DNA of 64,000 nt from positions 1,725,986-1,789,985 of the forward strand of contig OY725488.1 in NCBI GenBank assembly GCA_963281255.1, written 5' to 3'. Origin of the DNA: Aphrocallistes beatrix (taxonomy: Eukaryota > Porifera > Hexactinellida > Sceptrulophora > Aphrocallistidae). The stretch's first letter is position 1. Every line of letters begins with the position of its first letter. Positions 1 to 10,492 of this stretch are shown piece after piece. The translations under genes and the position numbers were made by a program. The notes below the pieces were generated by a model that saw nothing but the letters and a program-made list of their open reading frames with translations, was not told where the DNA came from and did no database searches.

Positions 1-731
1 ATAACTTGCGGAAGGCAAACTGTTGTATACCAGTTTGAAGTAACTGTTTTGCTGACCTATAATGGTTGTACACCTCGTATCCCCTTTGTGTCAAAGAAGA
101 TTGCATACATTTGTTTCTTCGAAAATTGACTTTTTTTTAACTTCTGAGGAGGTGGTTCGCCAATCGGCGTCCACTGACGTGACTGTTCTTTGGATTCTGG
201 GTCGTAATGGTATATCCATGTTTCATCACCTGTAATTATTTTAGAAATCAATGGAGATGCACCATTTTTGAATCTTTTTCTCATTGTCTTGCACCATTGA
301 ATTCTGGCTACTTTTTGATCCGGACGCAGCTGATGTGGAATCCATCGTGCGCAGATCTTTCTGAGGTGAAGAAGTTCATGTATAATGAAATGAATTACAT
401 CATTACTTATCCCCAACTCATGCTGCATGTGTCTATACGTTATATGTTTATCTTCTTCTATCATATGATGAATAGCGTCAATTTTCTTTTGAGTTGAGGC
501 CGTCATGGGCGTCCCTGGTCTCGGTTGGTCTGAGAGATGAAAGATTCTTCTTCTAAATTCTCTGTACCAATTCTTTACTGTTGCAAGAGATGTAATATCC
601 ATCCCAAAAGCTTGAACTAGTTGTTGGTAACATTCATCGATAGTTTTATCCAATTTAAATTCAAATAGGATGATTGCTCGAATTTGTTCTCTTGAAAGTT
701 CAATATTTTGATTCAAATTTGCTGAAGCCAT
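1..731 (-). pseudogene. mariner transposase, disrupted and truncated by window edge
   Basis: Mariner transposases cut and paste the element at TA dinucleotides. The ATG is at 731. Residues 1-115 look like the paired helix-turn-helix DNA-binding region of MOS1/SETMAR-type transposases. At about residues 165-180 the motif ITGDETWIYHYDPESK carries the first catalytic aspartate. A TAG at 57-59 interrupts the frame just after FFDTKGI, yet the following codons in the same frame still resemble mariner sequence, so this is a nonsense mutation rather than the natural end. The second and third catalytic aspartates lie outside the window. The copy is therefore probably dead. Confidence 0.85.
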
Positions 732-885
732 TCTTTGAAATGGATAGTATTATAAAGGAAATAATAGATAGAGCTCTAAATTGTACAATATAATAATACA
801 AGATAGTGAAGTAGAGGTATAACTTATGGTTTGTCTATAACAGCTAATTTGGCTCAGAGGCTAAAAATATATCGGGCACCCCTCG
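1..885 (-). mobile_element. mariner element, left part outside window
   Basis: A mariner-family DNA transposon enters from the left edge. Its end inside the window is at 885, where the sequence CGAGGGGTGCCCGATA (minus strand) abuts a TA at 886-887, the usual mariner target. The transposase reads on the minus strand. The TA lies in the outer left arm of a larger inverted repeat whose right arm (to about 4900) shows the uninterrupted sequence. About 150 bases between 732 and 885 are the element's untranslated end. The other terminal repeat is outside the window, so total length is unknown. Confidence 0.8.
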
Positions 886-911
886 TAATGATCATGTAGA
901 GTGTTGATTTA

Positions 912-2187
912 CAGGGTGCGCCAAAAAAATTGAGACAAAACACAAAACGATGCAATAACTAGAATTTTATGTGAATCTTAGTTATACCACAAGAGTATCA
1001 TAGCAATGCTATTATCTTCACATTTTATTCAAAATGAGCTCCTTTAGCATCTATACATTTTCTAAGGCGCTTCTTAAACGAATCAATACAGTTATTAACA
1101 ATGGTAATTTGAAGCTGATCCCAAGTCTGCTGAATCCTTCGCTTCAACGCTTCCAAACTTTTCGGGGGGTTTCTGTAGACCTCAGCCTCGAGAATACCCC
1201 ATATCCCATAATCAAGAGGATTTAGGTATGGGGAATTTGGTGGCCAGTCGTTTTTGTCCCAGAATTCGATATTTTCAGATTTAAGATAATCAGAGCAAAT
1301 TTTAGCAGTATGACAAGGAGCTCCATTTTGCTGATACATTAACTTGTTCTTACGACAAAAAGGAACTACGATGTCCCTTAAAATGTTATTTTTGTAACTT
1401 TGCGTTTAGAGTTGAGCCTTTTTCAATGAAAAACAAGGTGGTTTTCAAATTGTGCGCAATACCAGCCCAAACCATTATTTTTGGAGGGAATTTTCTTTTT
1501 TGAACTACAGTTTTTGTATTCAAGGGCTTTTATGTCCCTTTCGAATGTATACCCTGTCGTATTGGCGGTTTAGAGGTTGATCTAAGTAAAAGTTTTTCTC
1601 GTCACTAAAGAGTACTCGCCAGTATACGTCCCCTGCGAGTCCACGGTAGAGTTTCAATGACCTTGTTCGTCGTTTCTTCTTTTGGGGAGAATTGAGAGCT
1701 TGTTTGCAATCCTTTTTTCTTGGAGTCAACTTTAAATCTCTTTTCAAAATATTTCTGGCACTGGTTGCAGGAATTTTTATTTCTCTTGCAATTTTCCTGA
1801 TTGATTGGCCTGGATTACGTCTAAGACGATCAGTGATCTTTTTTTGTCTATTCTTGTCTGATCTTTGACTTTTCTGCCAGATCCTTCCTTTCTAGACATA
1901 CTTATGCCATACTGAAGCCTTTTAACAGCACGATATATTGTTGCACGAGAGATATTTTCATGTTTTAAAAGAGCGAAAATTTCTGATGCACTTTTATCAC
2001 CTTTGTATAGCGATTCTACCATTTTGCGTTTCTCTAATTCGTTCATTTTTAACTATGCTAATTTTTCAATAAATAATTATGAAAAAGTAATGATATATAA
2101 ATATAATACTGGAATCTTCCTTTTATCAAATAAAAGATATTGCAAAAAGATGGAAAAAAAATGTCTCAATTTTTTTGGCGCACCCTG
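912..2187 (-). mobile_element. maT-like (DD37D) Tc1/mariner element
   Basis: A 1276-bp element with near-perfect terminal inverted repeats: CAGGGTGCGCCAAAAAAATT at 912 and its complement ending at 2187. TA flanks both ends (910-911 and 2188-2189), the expected target duplication. Removing it restores the left arm of the surrounding inverted repeat (TTGATTTA joined to TATGTTTATTT), which matches the intact right arm near 4870-4890. This proves insertion after that arm existed. Confidence 0.9.
1025..2046 (-). pseudogene. maT-like transposase, frameshifted, second catalytic Asp lost
   Basis: Three minus-strand pieces make one transposase: 2046-1777 (helix-turn-helix, from an ATG at 2046), 1747-1520 (first catalytic Asp in LFSDEKNF) and 1339-1025 (second and third sites). 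In the last piece QQNGAPCHTA has Asn where the family has Asp. The third residue is the Asp of NPLDYGIW. Counting residues between the second and third positions gives 37, so the spacing is DD37D, which points to the maT group rather than mariner (DD34D) or Tc1 (DD34E). Frameshifts between the pieces and the D-to-N change mean this copy is inactive. Confidence 0.8.
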
Positions 2188-2665
2188 TATGTTTATTTGA
2201 ACTCATGGAATATAAGGTGCAAAACATGGGGTTACTAGGAGGTTTGAGTTGGAATGTTACATATTCCTGCGTCATCAAAGAAAATATTCAGCTCGAATAT
2301 GGTCAGGTGACCCCTCAAATTTCTCCAAATTTAATAATGAGTACGAATATTTAAACCTATTGAATATGTCATTGCTGGTCCAACCGAGATAGGAAGGCAT
2401 GAGCATTTACAGTATGTCCCAAAATTATTGGCAATGAACTTTAACTTTGTGTAATATTAGGTATATGATTAAGAAGAGTATTATAATTTCAGGATTACTT
2501 CACTTCTGAGTTTTCATCCTACTATATATAGTACACTATTTTGAGTGATACTACCATACCATGCAGTTAACCAGCACCTTTTCTGGAATGCAAATTCATT
2601 TTTTTGTAGCAATCTTTTAAAATCCCAGTAGCTGTCTACCACAGTATAGCAATATATTCTTATAC

Positions 2666-2745
2666 AAGCGCGCTTCGCTTGCTTGCGCTGCGCGGCTTGC
2701 AGACACTGCGTGTCCGCAGATTTACCCAGTGGGCGCTTGGGGATA
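2666..2745 (-). repeat. Helentron-like repeat, 3' end fragment
   Basis: This short block carries the GC-rich signature AAGCGCGCTTCGCTTGCTTG followed by GCGCTGCGCGG and a CCGCAG / GGGCGC stretch. The same terminal block ends each longer repeat copy at 22822, 62596 and 63616, here in reverse orientation. An open frame runs through it but shows no protein family and is shared with non-coding copies. Confidence 0.6.
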
Positions 2746-3270
2746 TTAGAGAAACAATACGTCGCTTTCTTGTTTTATACTAAGTACGCTGGATTGTCAT
2801 TTGTCTACGGTTACATTAATGAGATCAGAACTGTAGCAGAAATTTTGTTTCGTGATAAATATAGTTTAGTTCGTATTAAGTCAACTAATCCTGAATGTAA
2901 GCTCAATTTGAATACACAAAGTTCACATTGCTAAAGATTATTATACTTAAATAATCAATTCCAGTCCATGTCGTTAAAAGTTATTTTATGATCGAATTGA
3001 TTGATTGTAGCATATAACAAATTTTAATTGTTGTTAACAATCATATTATAGACTCAAAATAGCAGTATTCAATCATTTATATGAAATAGAATCGTGTGAA
3101 TGGCATTATAAAAGGCTGATAATTGATTGGTTCTCACATAAACCAATGAATTTCAATCACAAATAGTTCTTTTGATTGTATGCATAAGTCACTACTATTT
3201 TATTCCAATGTATTTGCATTATAAAATAATCGAATTTGATTGGTCAGCACATTTTGTCACCTATCTCGGC
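2746..3270. other. No gene seen
   Basis: AT-rich DNA inside the core of the large inverted-repeat element. I see no coding potential with family resemblance and no clear terminal repeats here. Confidence 0.5.
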
Positions 3271-3417
3271 GAGGTGTGAACATTTCGCTTAGATCTTCGA
3301 ACTTAATCCTAGATTCATCATTTGACACCTACATGCCAATTTTCGTATCTCTACGACTTGCCAATTCTTCAATCAATTCGGACAAACAAAAAATCCTAGC
3401 ATTTTAATATATAAGAT
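3271..3417 (+). repeat. Second Helentron-like repeat family (B), copy 1
   Basis: Shares with 25636-25858 and 43831-44050 a conserved stretch: GGTGTGAA, CATTTCGCTTAGATCTT, GACACCTACATGCCAATTTT, TCTACGACTTGCCAATTCTT, then a CACA/AAAA run, AATCCTAGC and TTTTAATATATAAGAT at the end. The layout, a conserved body followed by an A/C-rich run and a short AT-rich terminus, resembles non-autonomous Helentron (HINE) repeats of insects. The class is inferred from this resemblance only. Confidence 0.5.
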
Positions 3418-3418
3418 A

Positions 3419-3799
3419 CAGTAAACCCTCGATTATCCGAACCTCGATTATCCAAACACCTCGATTATCCGAAACAGTCGAGTCTTAGTCTCGCTTTACT
3501 ATTTTTAAACTTCTTGGTTAAAATTTGTTTAACCCCACTATTTCAATTTATGTGTCGCATAATATTTCTCGAGGATATAATTATTATGGTACTTCCAGTA
3601 CAACTAAATTGGGCTTATGATACAATTTAAACATAATTGCCTAGGTATAGAAGCAAACCTTTATTATTTCGTCTACCTAAACACACTTAAACTTATTTGA
3701 AAACTTAACCAGCTGTTCGGATAATCGAGGTTGTACTACCCTTATTTCACTTATCCGGTAATAATTTCTCAAGGTGTTCGGATAATCGAGGGTTTAGTG
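3419..3799. mobile_element. pogo/Tigger-type MITE
   Basis: 381 bp with terminal inverted repeats CAGTAAACCCTCGATTATCC and its near complement at 3776-3799, flanked by TA at 3417-3418 and 3800-3801. The TIR text closely resembles animal Tigger elements. There is an internal short repeat of CTCGATTATCCGAAC. No transposase is encoded. Confidence 0.8.
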
Positions 3800-4216
3800 T
3801 ACTCGTACTACTGAAATTAGTTATGCAAATATATAAGTATGTCTATATATTTTAGTTGCGTAATTTTGGAGTATTTGTTAAAGGATTCAGCAAGATTTAG
3901 GATCTGAAAAAATAGTCAGATTTATCAAGGAAAAAAAGAATTTTGTAATATAATACGATTGTACTTGAGTTTAATCCTAACTAAGAGTCCTAATTATTAG
4001 TTAAACTATTACTTCAAACAAGGCAAGTATAAAATTGTGAATTTTAAGAGCGAAATTAATTTTTTTGCATTGTCATTTTGTGCTAAAGTAAATTATTTAC
4101 CTAATTCAGACTTTCGAAGCTTACTATATCTTGCTGAATCCTTTAAACAAATACTAAAAAATTACACAACTAAATGATATTAACATACATGAATATTTGC
4201 ATTACTAAATTCAGTC
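3800..4216. other. No gene seen
   Basis: AT-rich sequence between the pogo-type MITE and the right arm of the large inverted repeat. A short inverted pair (AGCAAGATTTAGGATC region near 3890 and CTTGCTGAATCCTTT near 4130) suggests one more small foldback repeat; nothing coding is apparent. Confidence 0.4.
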
Positions 4217-4464
4217 GTATATAAGAATACATTGCTATACTGTGATAGATATCCACTGGAATTTTCAAAGAAAATCGACAAAAAAATGAGTTTGCATTCC
4301 AGAAAAGGTGCTGTTTAACTGCATGGTATGATAGTGTGACTCAAGATAGTGTATATATAGGATAAAAACGCGTAAATGAAGTCATCCTGAAATTATCCTA
4401 AATATATGTTTAATATTACACGAAGCTAAAGTTAACTGCTAATAATTTTGTGACCTACTGTAAA

Positions 4465-4635
4465 CAGGGGCGGTCCCAGGGGAGGGGGGGATATCAGGGA
4501 CATTAGCGCCGAGTTTGATTCTGCGGCCCCGAATTTCATCCGACCACCTAAGCCAAAATCATAGGAAGGGTCCCATATGTTTTTTCTCTGGCCCCGCCTT
4601 GCCCCGGTTTAGAAAATTCATATGACCGCCCCCTG
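4465..4635. mobile_element. Small hAT-like MITE with imperfect 8-bp duplication
   Basis: 171 bp with ends CAGGGGCGGTC and GACCGCCCCCTG. Flanks are ACTGTAAA (4457-4464) and ACAATAAA (4636-4643), 6 of 8 matching. The left arm of the big inverted repeat at 2400-2420 shows the same place without the insertion, which supports the boundaries. Confidence 0.7.
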
Positions 4636-4901
4636 ACAATAAATGCCCATGCCTTCCTATCTCGGTTGGACCAGCAGTGACATATTCAATAGGTTTAAAT
4701 ATTCGTACTCAGTATTAAATTTGAATAAATTTGAGGGATCACATGACCATATTCGAGCTGAATATTTTCTTTGACGACGCAGGAATGTGCAACATTCCAA
4801 CTCAAACCTCCTAGCAACCCCATCAAGGGACCCTTTGTTTCGCTCCTTATATTCCATGAGTTCAAATAAACATAAATCAACACTCTACATGATTATTTAG
4901 T

Positions 4902-5130
4902 AGGATTTCCTGAATGCCGAATTACCCAAACATGCCAAAGTGGCATGGGCTTAATTATGGTCAAAGGGACACCCTAGAATTCAAAACCACCAAAAAGTTA
5001 CATACTTTTCAAATTTCTCGGTTGACTCCCCGTGGTGCTGGACTATTAGGTATTTTCCGAACAACAACCTTAACGTTGTATGCAGTCAGGGAGTCAGAAA
5101 AGAAATTTGAGGAGGCGTGATGTACTAGAG
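4902..5130. other. No gene seen
   Basis: A short open frame (68 codons from 4914) runs through this interval, but I recognise no family and it has no splice or promoter context. I see nothing else here. Confidence 0.4.
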
Positions 5131-5590
5131 TGGTGCTTGAAATTGTCTATGGGGATTTAGTATTGGAAAATTGCAATGTCATTGTGGGATGAGGAGAGGT
5201 GACATACACTAACTATCAGAATGGAGGAAAGCTCCATACTAGACTATGTCATATAACAAGTTTGACCATGATTGGTACAGAATTGGCTGAGAAATTAAGC
5301 GCTAAGTCGTGCTCGAAATTGTCTATGGGAATTTTGTGTTGGAAAATTGCAATGTCATTGTGGGATGAGGAGAGGTGACATACACTAACTATCAGAATTG
5401 AGGAAAGCCTCATACTAGAATATGCCATATAACAAGTTTGACCATGATTGGTGCAGAATTGGCTGAGAAATTAAGCGCTAAGTCGTGCTCGAAATTGTCT
5501 ATAGGAATTTTGTATTGGAAAATTGCAATGTCATTGTGGAATGAGGAGAGGTGACATACACTAACTATCAGAATTGAGGAAAGCTGCTAA
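5131..5590. repeat. 176-bp tandem repeat, about 2.6 copies
   Basis: The phrase GAAATTGTCTATGGG begins at 5139, 5315 and 5491, an exact period of 176 bp. Each unit also contains GATGAGGAGAGGTGACATAC and TTTGACCATGATTGG. The units differ by only a few bases. The length is near one nucleosome repeat, as in many satellites. Nothing is encoded. Confidence 0.85.
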
Positions 5591-5725
5591 CTTCACACTC
5601 GTATAATAGACAAGGTATAAATACACTACCCGGACAAAAGTATTTGTACACTTCATTATTTCACTTTGATTTAATACTAAAATGAGTCTATTCATGAAGA
5701 TCAAACTCCTAAAGGGTAGTGATAC

Positions 5726-5910
5726 TGTTACAGAGTAGAGCGGTAGTAGTTTAATTAACGTCGTAAATACAATACAAGAAGTTACAAACAATACAGATAC
5801 TACACTCAGATTAAACTATATACTACTTAACAATTGCCTACTATACGTACTAAGTTTATACTAGTTAAGTAATACTGAATACCAGCTAATTTCCATGAAT
5901 CTCTACTGCT
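5726..5910 (-). repeat. 3' LTR of Gypsy element 1
   Basis: 185 bp, starting TGTTACAGAGTAGAGCGG on the plus strand. Nearly identical to 10307-10492, with single-base differences at the G/A of GCGG/GCAG and the A/G of CGTAAATAC/CGTAAGTAC. The purine tract of the element lies immediately to its right. Confidence 0.92.
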
Positions 5911-6120
5911 CTACATTACCCCCTCCCTCTAAACATTCACGCTCCTCTCTTTCCACTGCACAACCCCTTCTCCGAGGATAACTCGTCACCACATTCCCGA
6001 AAAATTTTGTCGGTCTTGATTCTCTCGTAGATCGTCGCAATAAGGGATGACCAAAGTCACTTGCAATGACTTCACTACTTGACATTTGTTGCTTGGGAGC
6101 CTGTTGTTCCTCTTCATCCC
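5903..6120 (-). pseudogene. C-terminal tail of Gypsy 1 pol
   Basis: An open minus-strand stretch following the pol stop at 6121 encodes LRRSTRESRPTKF, a basic tail typical of the end of many retroelement polyproteins. It may be the shifted end of pol or simply sequence between pol and the LTR. It contributes to the polypurine tract region at its end. Confidence 0.4.
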
Positions 6121-9100
6121 CTAACAGGAGGGTTTGATCGCAATCACTTGCGTCACAGATAAGGTTGATTCATCCAGGCAATTTTCAGGACCAGGTACCT
6201 TTCGACAGCGATTTAGGTGTACCACCTTTTCTTGATTCAATTCAAGATCCCCCACGATTACGTTGGCTTTCTTCCTTTTCAAGACCCTCTTGGGGCTTTT
6301 GTACAATGGGGACAGAGAATCGCTGCGATTTTCATCCTTTACCAGTACCAGGTCCCCTGCAACAATATCCGATTCCTTTGCAGTGCGGTTATAATTGTGT
6401 TTCATAGTTTCCTGAGCTTCGCATATATTATTGGATACATCTTCCCATAACGCTTGATTTCGGGTTACCGCCATTTGGACATAGCTACCAACATCTTCAA
6501 ACTCTTCCTGAGCCACCGTTGGAATAAGCAAGTCCAGATCAGATCTAAGTTCTTCTCCATACATTACCTGGCTCGGAGAGTAACCAGTACTGCTATTAAT
6601 TAACACATTACATTGAAAGGTCACCTCATTTACTAAGCTTGGCCAATCTGTCTTTTCAATCTTCCTTTCCTCTAGCATACATCTCATACACTGCTTGAAC
6701 GTTTGCACCGTTCTCTCTGCTTGTCCGTCCCCTTCTGGGTGATATGGACTAGACCTGCGCTTTTCAATTCCCAACTCTTCGCATACTTCGCGTACCATCG
6801 TACCATCCACATTTCGACCTTGGTCAGAGAGGAGAACTTGAGGGTAGCCATGCCGCAATACCCATCCATCCATAAAAGCTTTTACCACGCTCTTCGCATC
6901 TTGACTCCGCAACGGCATAGCCTCAACAAATTTTGAGAATAAATCTACCATAATCAGAACGTAACGAAAGCCCCCCGCCGCCCAAGGTAGAGTAGCAATA
7001 TCGAACGACACCATTGCCCGAGGACGCTGACACTCATTAATAGGGATCAAGGGTTGCTTCCCACTCGAAGATCGCTTATTCCTAAGGCACACTAAACAAC
7101 TCCTGCAAAACCTCTCTACATCTTTCACCATCCCTCTCCAAAAGAACCGAGGTTTGAGCAACTCGTATGACCGATGCACTCCAGGATGAGACTGTCCGTG
7201 CACGAGATCCAAAGTCCTTTCTCTAAGAGAGCGAGGGACAAACAGCGCACCGAAACGACACAATAATCCATCTCTCACTACCCAACCATCATGCTTCCTC
7301 AATTGCCCTTCTCCTACTTGACCTTTCTCTCTCAGTTGCCTAATCACGTCCGACGACTCACAATCTTTGGCCTGCTCCTCTCTAACCCTTTCCCTAAATC
7401 CGTCTCTATCTCCTGTCAAGGCGTAAACATGCCGTTCAAAATGCTCGGCTTCATCGTTCACTTCAGAATCGAACACTACCGAACTCCTGCTAAGGTAGTC
7501 TGCTGCACAATTGCTGCTCCCTCGTCTAAATTCAATTCTATAGTGTAATGATTCCAGCTCTAGCAACCACCTTGAGAACTTCCCCCGTGGATCTCTTTGT
7601 CCACGCATCCAGACAAGAAGATTGTGATCCGACAAAAATACAACATCAACAGCCGCTTCCAAATATTTCCTCCACTTGCGAGCCGCAAGAACAATCGCTA
7701 GAGCTTCGCGTTCTCCGGCACAGTACTTTTTCTGGGCCTCGCTCAGCATGGAAGGAAAGAAAACTATTGGCTTCAATCTCCCATACCTATCCATCTGAGA
7801 CAATACTCCACCCACTGCTTCTCCGGACGCATCAGCTTCTACGTAAAAAGCCTCGCTCCATGAAGGATATGCTAGAGTTACGGGGTTCCCTTCTAATGTT
7901 TCACACAGTTTAGTATAGCTTCGTTCACACGACTCATCCCAATCCCATTTGACTCCTTTTCTCGTGAGGCGAAATAGAGGGCTTGCTATATCCGCCATCC
8001 GAGGAAGAAATTCGCGATAATAATTTACCTACCCCAAGAAAGATTTTAATGTCCTTACATTGTTAGGGCGTGCCTGTCTGCTAATTCTACCTACCAGTGA
8101 ATCGATTGGCTGGTGTTCCTCTGGTGTTAGCAAATCCCCCACAAACTCGATACTCTGATACCCAAATTTGCATTTATTCTTCCTCAGCTGCAAGCCTGCT
8201 CGACGATAGCATACCAGAACATCTCTTAGGTGTTGTAAATGCTTACCAAAACTTTGCGAATACGTTAGGGTATCATCGATGTATGCTTGGCTATTACTAG
8301 AGCTTCCTAGAGCTTCATCAACCACGCGTTGGTACGACGAAGGGGCATTGCACAGACCAATGCCATCACACAAAACTCGAACTGTCCTCTCGGGGTAAGA
8401 AAGGCTGTTTTCTCTCGATCAATTTCAGCTATGGGGATGCTCCAATATGCACTTGCTCCGTCAAGCGTCGAAAAGTAGCGACTCTCCTTTAGTTTGTCCA
8501 AGATATCCCTCACTTCTGGAATAGGATAACTGTCCTTCTTCGTGCAGTTATTCAACGCGCGATAATCTACGGCAAACCTTTGTGTTCCATCTTTCTTGGT
8601 CACGAGAATAACTCTGCTCACCCAGGGAGAATTTGACGGTCTAACAATCGCGTTTTCGAGCATTTGCTGAATTTGAGTATTAATCTCCTTTTCAATCTGA
8701 GGCGACACCCTGATATTCTTAGCCCTCACTGGACCGGCATTACCCGTCACAATAGAATGTTCTGTTAAGTGAGTTACCGATGGTTTCTTCGGATTAGGTG
8801 CAAAAACGTCCTCGAATTCCGTTAGTAAAGTTCCTAGCTTTTCTTTTTGTTGACAATCCAACTCTGAATTAATATCATATGTATCTTCTTTACCATCCTC
8901 AGCCATATTCAACACTTGGTTTACTGCTTCGGCGCGTGCTAATGGTAATCCTCCCTGAACACTTGCAACTGTTTCTAGCCAAAGTTGACCCAGACGTACT
9001 TTCCTTCCCCCCCAATCGATCTCAAAAGAATCGAACCGCAGTAAGAACTCCCTTCCCAAAATCACTGTAGGTTCAGGACTATCTAGAATCGTAAACGTAT

Positions 9101-9485
9101 GTTCGCGCACTCGCCCATTTCCTAGATCAATTTCCACCTCTACAAAACCTAGCGTATCGATTGGAGTAGCGCATACTCCTCGGACTATTCCAGGATCAGG
9201 TTTGCATCTAAGTCCTAAACTATCGAGTGTCTTCTCATCCATAACTGACGGTTGAGCTCCGGTGTCAATCATAGCTCTGGTAGGCTTTCCATTCACCCAA
9301 ATGGCAATTACTACCCCTCCTATATTCCCATCGTTGGTATTAGTAAGGGATGCATTGGAAGACAGCTTCACACTGTTAAGTCGTTTCTCCTTCCTTGCCT
9401 GACAGTCTCTGCGACCATGACCTTTCCTGCCGCACTTTTGACAAAACTGATGTTCACATTCTCGCGCAGTGTCCAATCCTCCCAC
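6121..9485 (-). pseudogene. Gypsy 1 pol: protease, RT, RNase H, integrase
   Basis: Order on the minus strand: a zinc knuckle CQKCGRKGHGRRDC near 9430; a retropepsin-type protease with AMIDTGAQPSVMD near 9265; RT with YSTLDGASAYW, then the AYIDDTLTYS active site near 8280; RNase H with VEADASGEAVGG near 7840; an HHCC finger (HGQSHPGVHRSYELL to CRSCLVCLRNK); and an integrase core with VSFDIATLPW, LSDQGRNVDG and DGQAERTVQTFK supplying the D, D and E. Two lesions are seen: a frameshift near 8370 inside RT and an in-frame TAG near 8026 just after it. All known catalytic residues remain, so the element was active recently. Confidence 0.92.
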
Positions 9486-10284
9486 AAATGTAACACCTCA
9501 ATTCCCGAGGATAACCAGAAAGCTTGCCTCCCCCTCGAGTTCGTTGAAATCGATGACCGCGGTGAGTGCCATACCCACCATCTTCATATTTCACCACGTT
9601 AATGCTCTCATCGAGAGATTCTTCTGGATTGCTACCCGACACCGCTGCAACCGTTCCCTTCGCCATTCGATCCGAAAGGCTATTGTCGGTTTCCTTTTGG
9701 TCATAACTTCGTTGAGTGACTTCCCCTATACGCTTGAAGTCTCGATTGTTTTGGTCAAGACGAATACCTTTCTCCGTTAGTATGTTACGTACTCTCTTGA
9801 TAAATGCGCGACATTCTTTCATGCATATGTCTGTATGACTCTCAACCCATTCTCTCAAAACTCCTTGAGCTCCCGCAGGTAATTGGTTTAGCAGGAGCAC
9901 ACATGGCATATGCAATGGCGCTTTCGCCATTTCGGATGCACTCACCAGGTTGTAGAAGAAATCGTCGATCGATGTTCCAGGTTCCCAATCCTGCCTACAC
10001 ATTGAGATCATAGCTTGACTACTATCGAGGGCCGGATCCAGCTCCCTCAAAATCTCAAATGCTTCTTCCAAGTTGACCTTACTATCCGATACTATCTGGG
10101 TAACGACCTTTGCCTCTGCTGGTCTGCGACATACGTAGGCCGGCAATAGACTGATCGCCAATTTCTCACCGCCCTCCTGAGCCAGAAGGGGGGTAACCGC
10201 CGCCTTGAACAGCAACTCCCAGTCCGATATACGTTGCTCTCTATGAAAAGGCGGAATCACCAGATTTCCAAACGGGCTGGCCAT
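9454..10284 (-). CDS. Gypsy 1 gag polyprotein
   Basis: 276 codons from an ATG at 10284, only about 22 bases inside the 5' LTR. Gag builds the virus-like particle of the retrotransposon. The first 200 residues are capsid-like without close motif matches; near the C-terminus CYICGRIGHCAR begins a CCHC zinc knuckle, which is cut by a TGA where the last Cys is expected. That Cys is found one frame over, in pol. Pol is in the +1 frame and overlaps gag by about 30 bases, so expression may use a frameshift, or one base has been lost. The N-terminus starts like the gag of elements 2 and 3, indicating one clade. Confidence 0.88.
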   Translation of the reverse strand: MASPFGNLVIPPFHREQRISDWELLFKAAVTPLLAQEGGEKLAISLLPAYVCRRPAEAKVVTQIVSDSKVNLEEAFEILRELDPALDSSQAMISMCRQDWEPGTSIDDFFYNLVSASEMAKAPLHMPCVLLLNQLPAGAQGVLREWVESHTDICMKECRAFIKRVRNILTEKGIRLDQNNRDFKRIGEVTQRSYDQKETDNSLSDRMAKGTVAAVSGSNPEESLDESINVVKYEDGGYGTHRGHRFQRTRGGGKLSGYPRELRCYICGRIGHCARM

Positions 10285-10306
10285 TTCTTGATTGTTTGTA
10301 ACTTAA

Positions 10307-10492
10307 TGTTACAGAGTAGAGCAGTAGTAGTTTAATTAACGTCGTAAGTACAATACAAGAAGTTACAAACAATACAGATACTACACTCAGATTAAACTAT
10401 ATACTACTTAACAATTGCCTACTATACGTACTAAGTTTATACTAGTTAAGTAATACTGAATACCAGCTAATTTCCATGAATCTCTACTGCTA
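10307..10492 (-). repeat. 5' LTR of Gypsy element 1
   Basis: Upstream LTR for the minus-strand element and the presumed promoter. No clear tRNA primer site could be assigned in the 22 bases between the LTR and the gag ATG. Confidence 0.92.

Larger units (their letters stand above)
886..4901. mobile_element. Large inverted-repeat (foldback-like) element with nested insertions
   Basis: Two long arms face each other. The left arm covers 886-911 plus 2188-2665, interrupted by the maT element. The right arm is 4217-4901, interrupted by a small MITE at 4465-4635. Matching stretches include CATGTAGAGTGTTGATTTA at the outer ends, the block around AATATTCAGCTCGAATATGG, and the inner block around TTTTCTGGAATGCAAA. 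The arms have drifted clearly. The core 2666-4216 is mostly younger repeats. No transposase of its own is visible. The true outer boundary on the left is unknown because a mariner sits at 885. A shorter relative of the same arm sequence occurs at 21740-22010. Confidence 0.6.
5726..10492 (-). mobile_element. Ty3/Gypsy LTR retrotransposon 1, nearly complete and young
   Basis: A full element of about 4.77 kb on the minus strand with two LTRs (5726-5910 and 10307-10492), gag, then protease, reverse transcriptase, RNase H and integrase. It is flanked by ATAC on both sides (5722-5725 and 10493-10496), a 4-bp target duplication that rejoins the host MITE correctly. The LTRs differ at about two positions in 185, so insertion was recent. 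A purine-rich tract (GGAGGGGG, minus strand) precedes the 3' LTR. Only two or three lesions are visible in its coding regions. Confidence 0.93.

Noticed and set aside
2683..2934. 83-codon open frame
   Set aside because: It starts in the GC-rich end of a repeat present many times in non-coding contexts.
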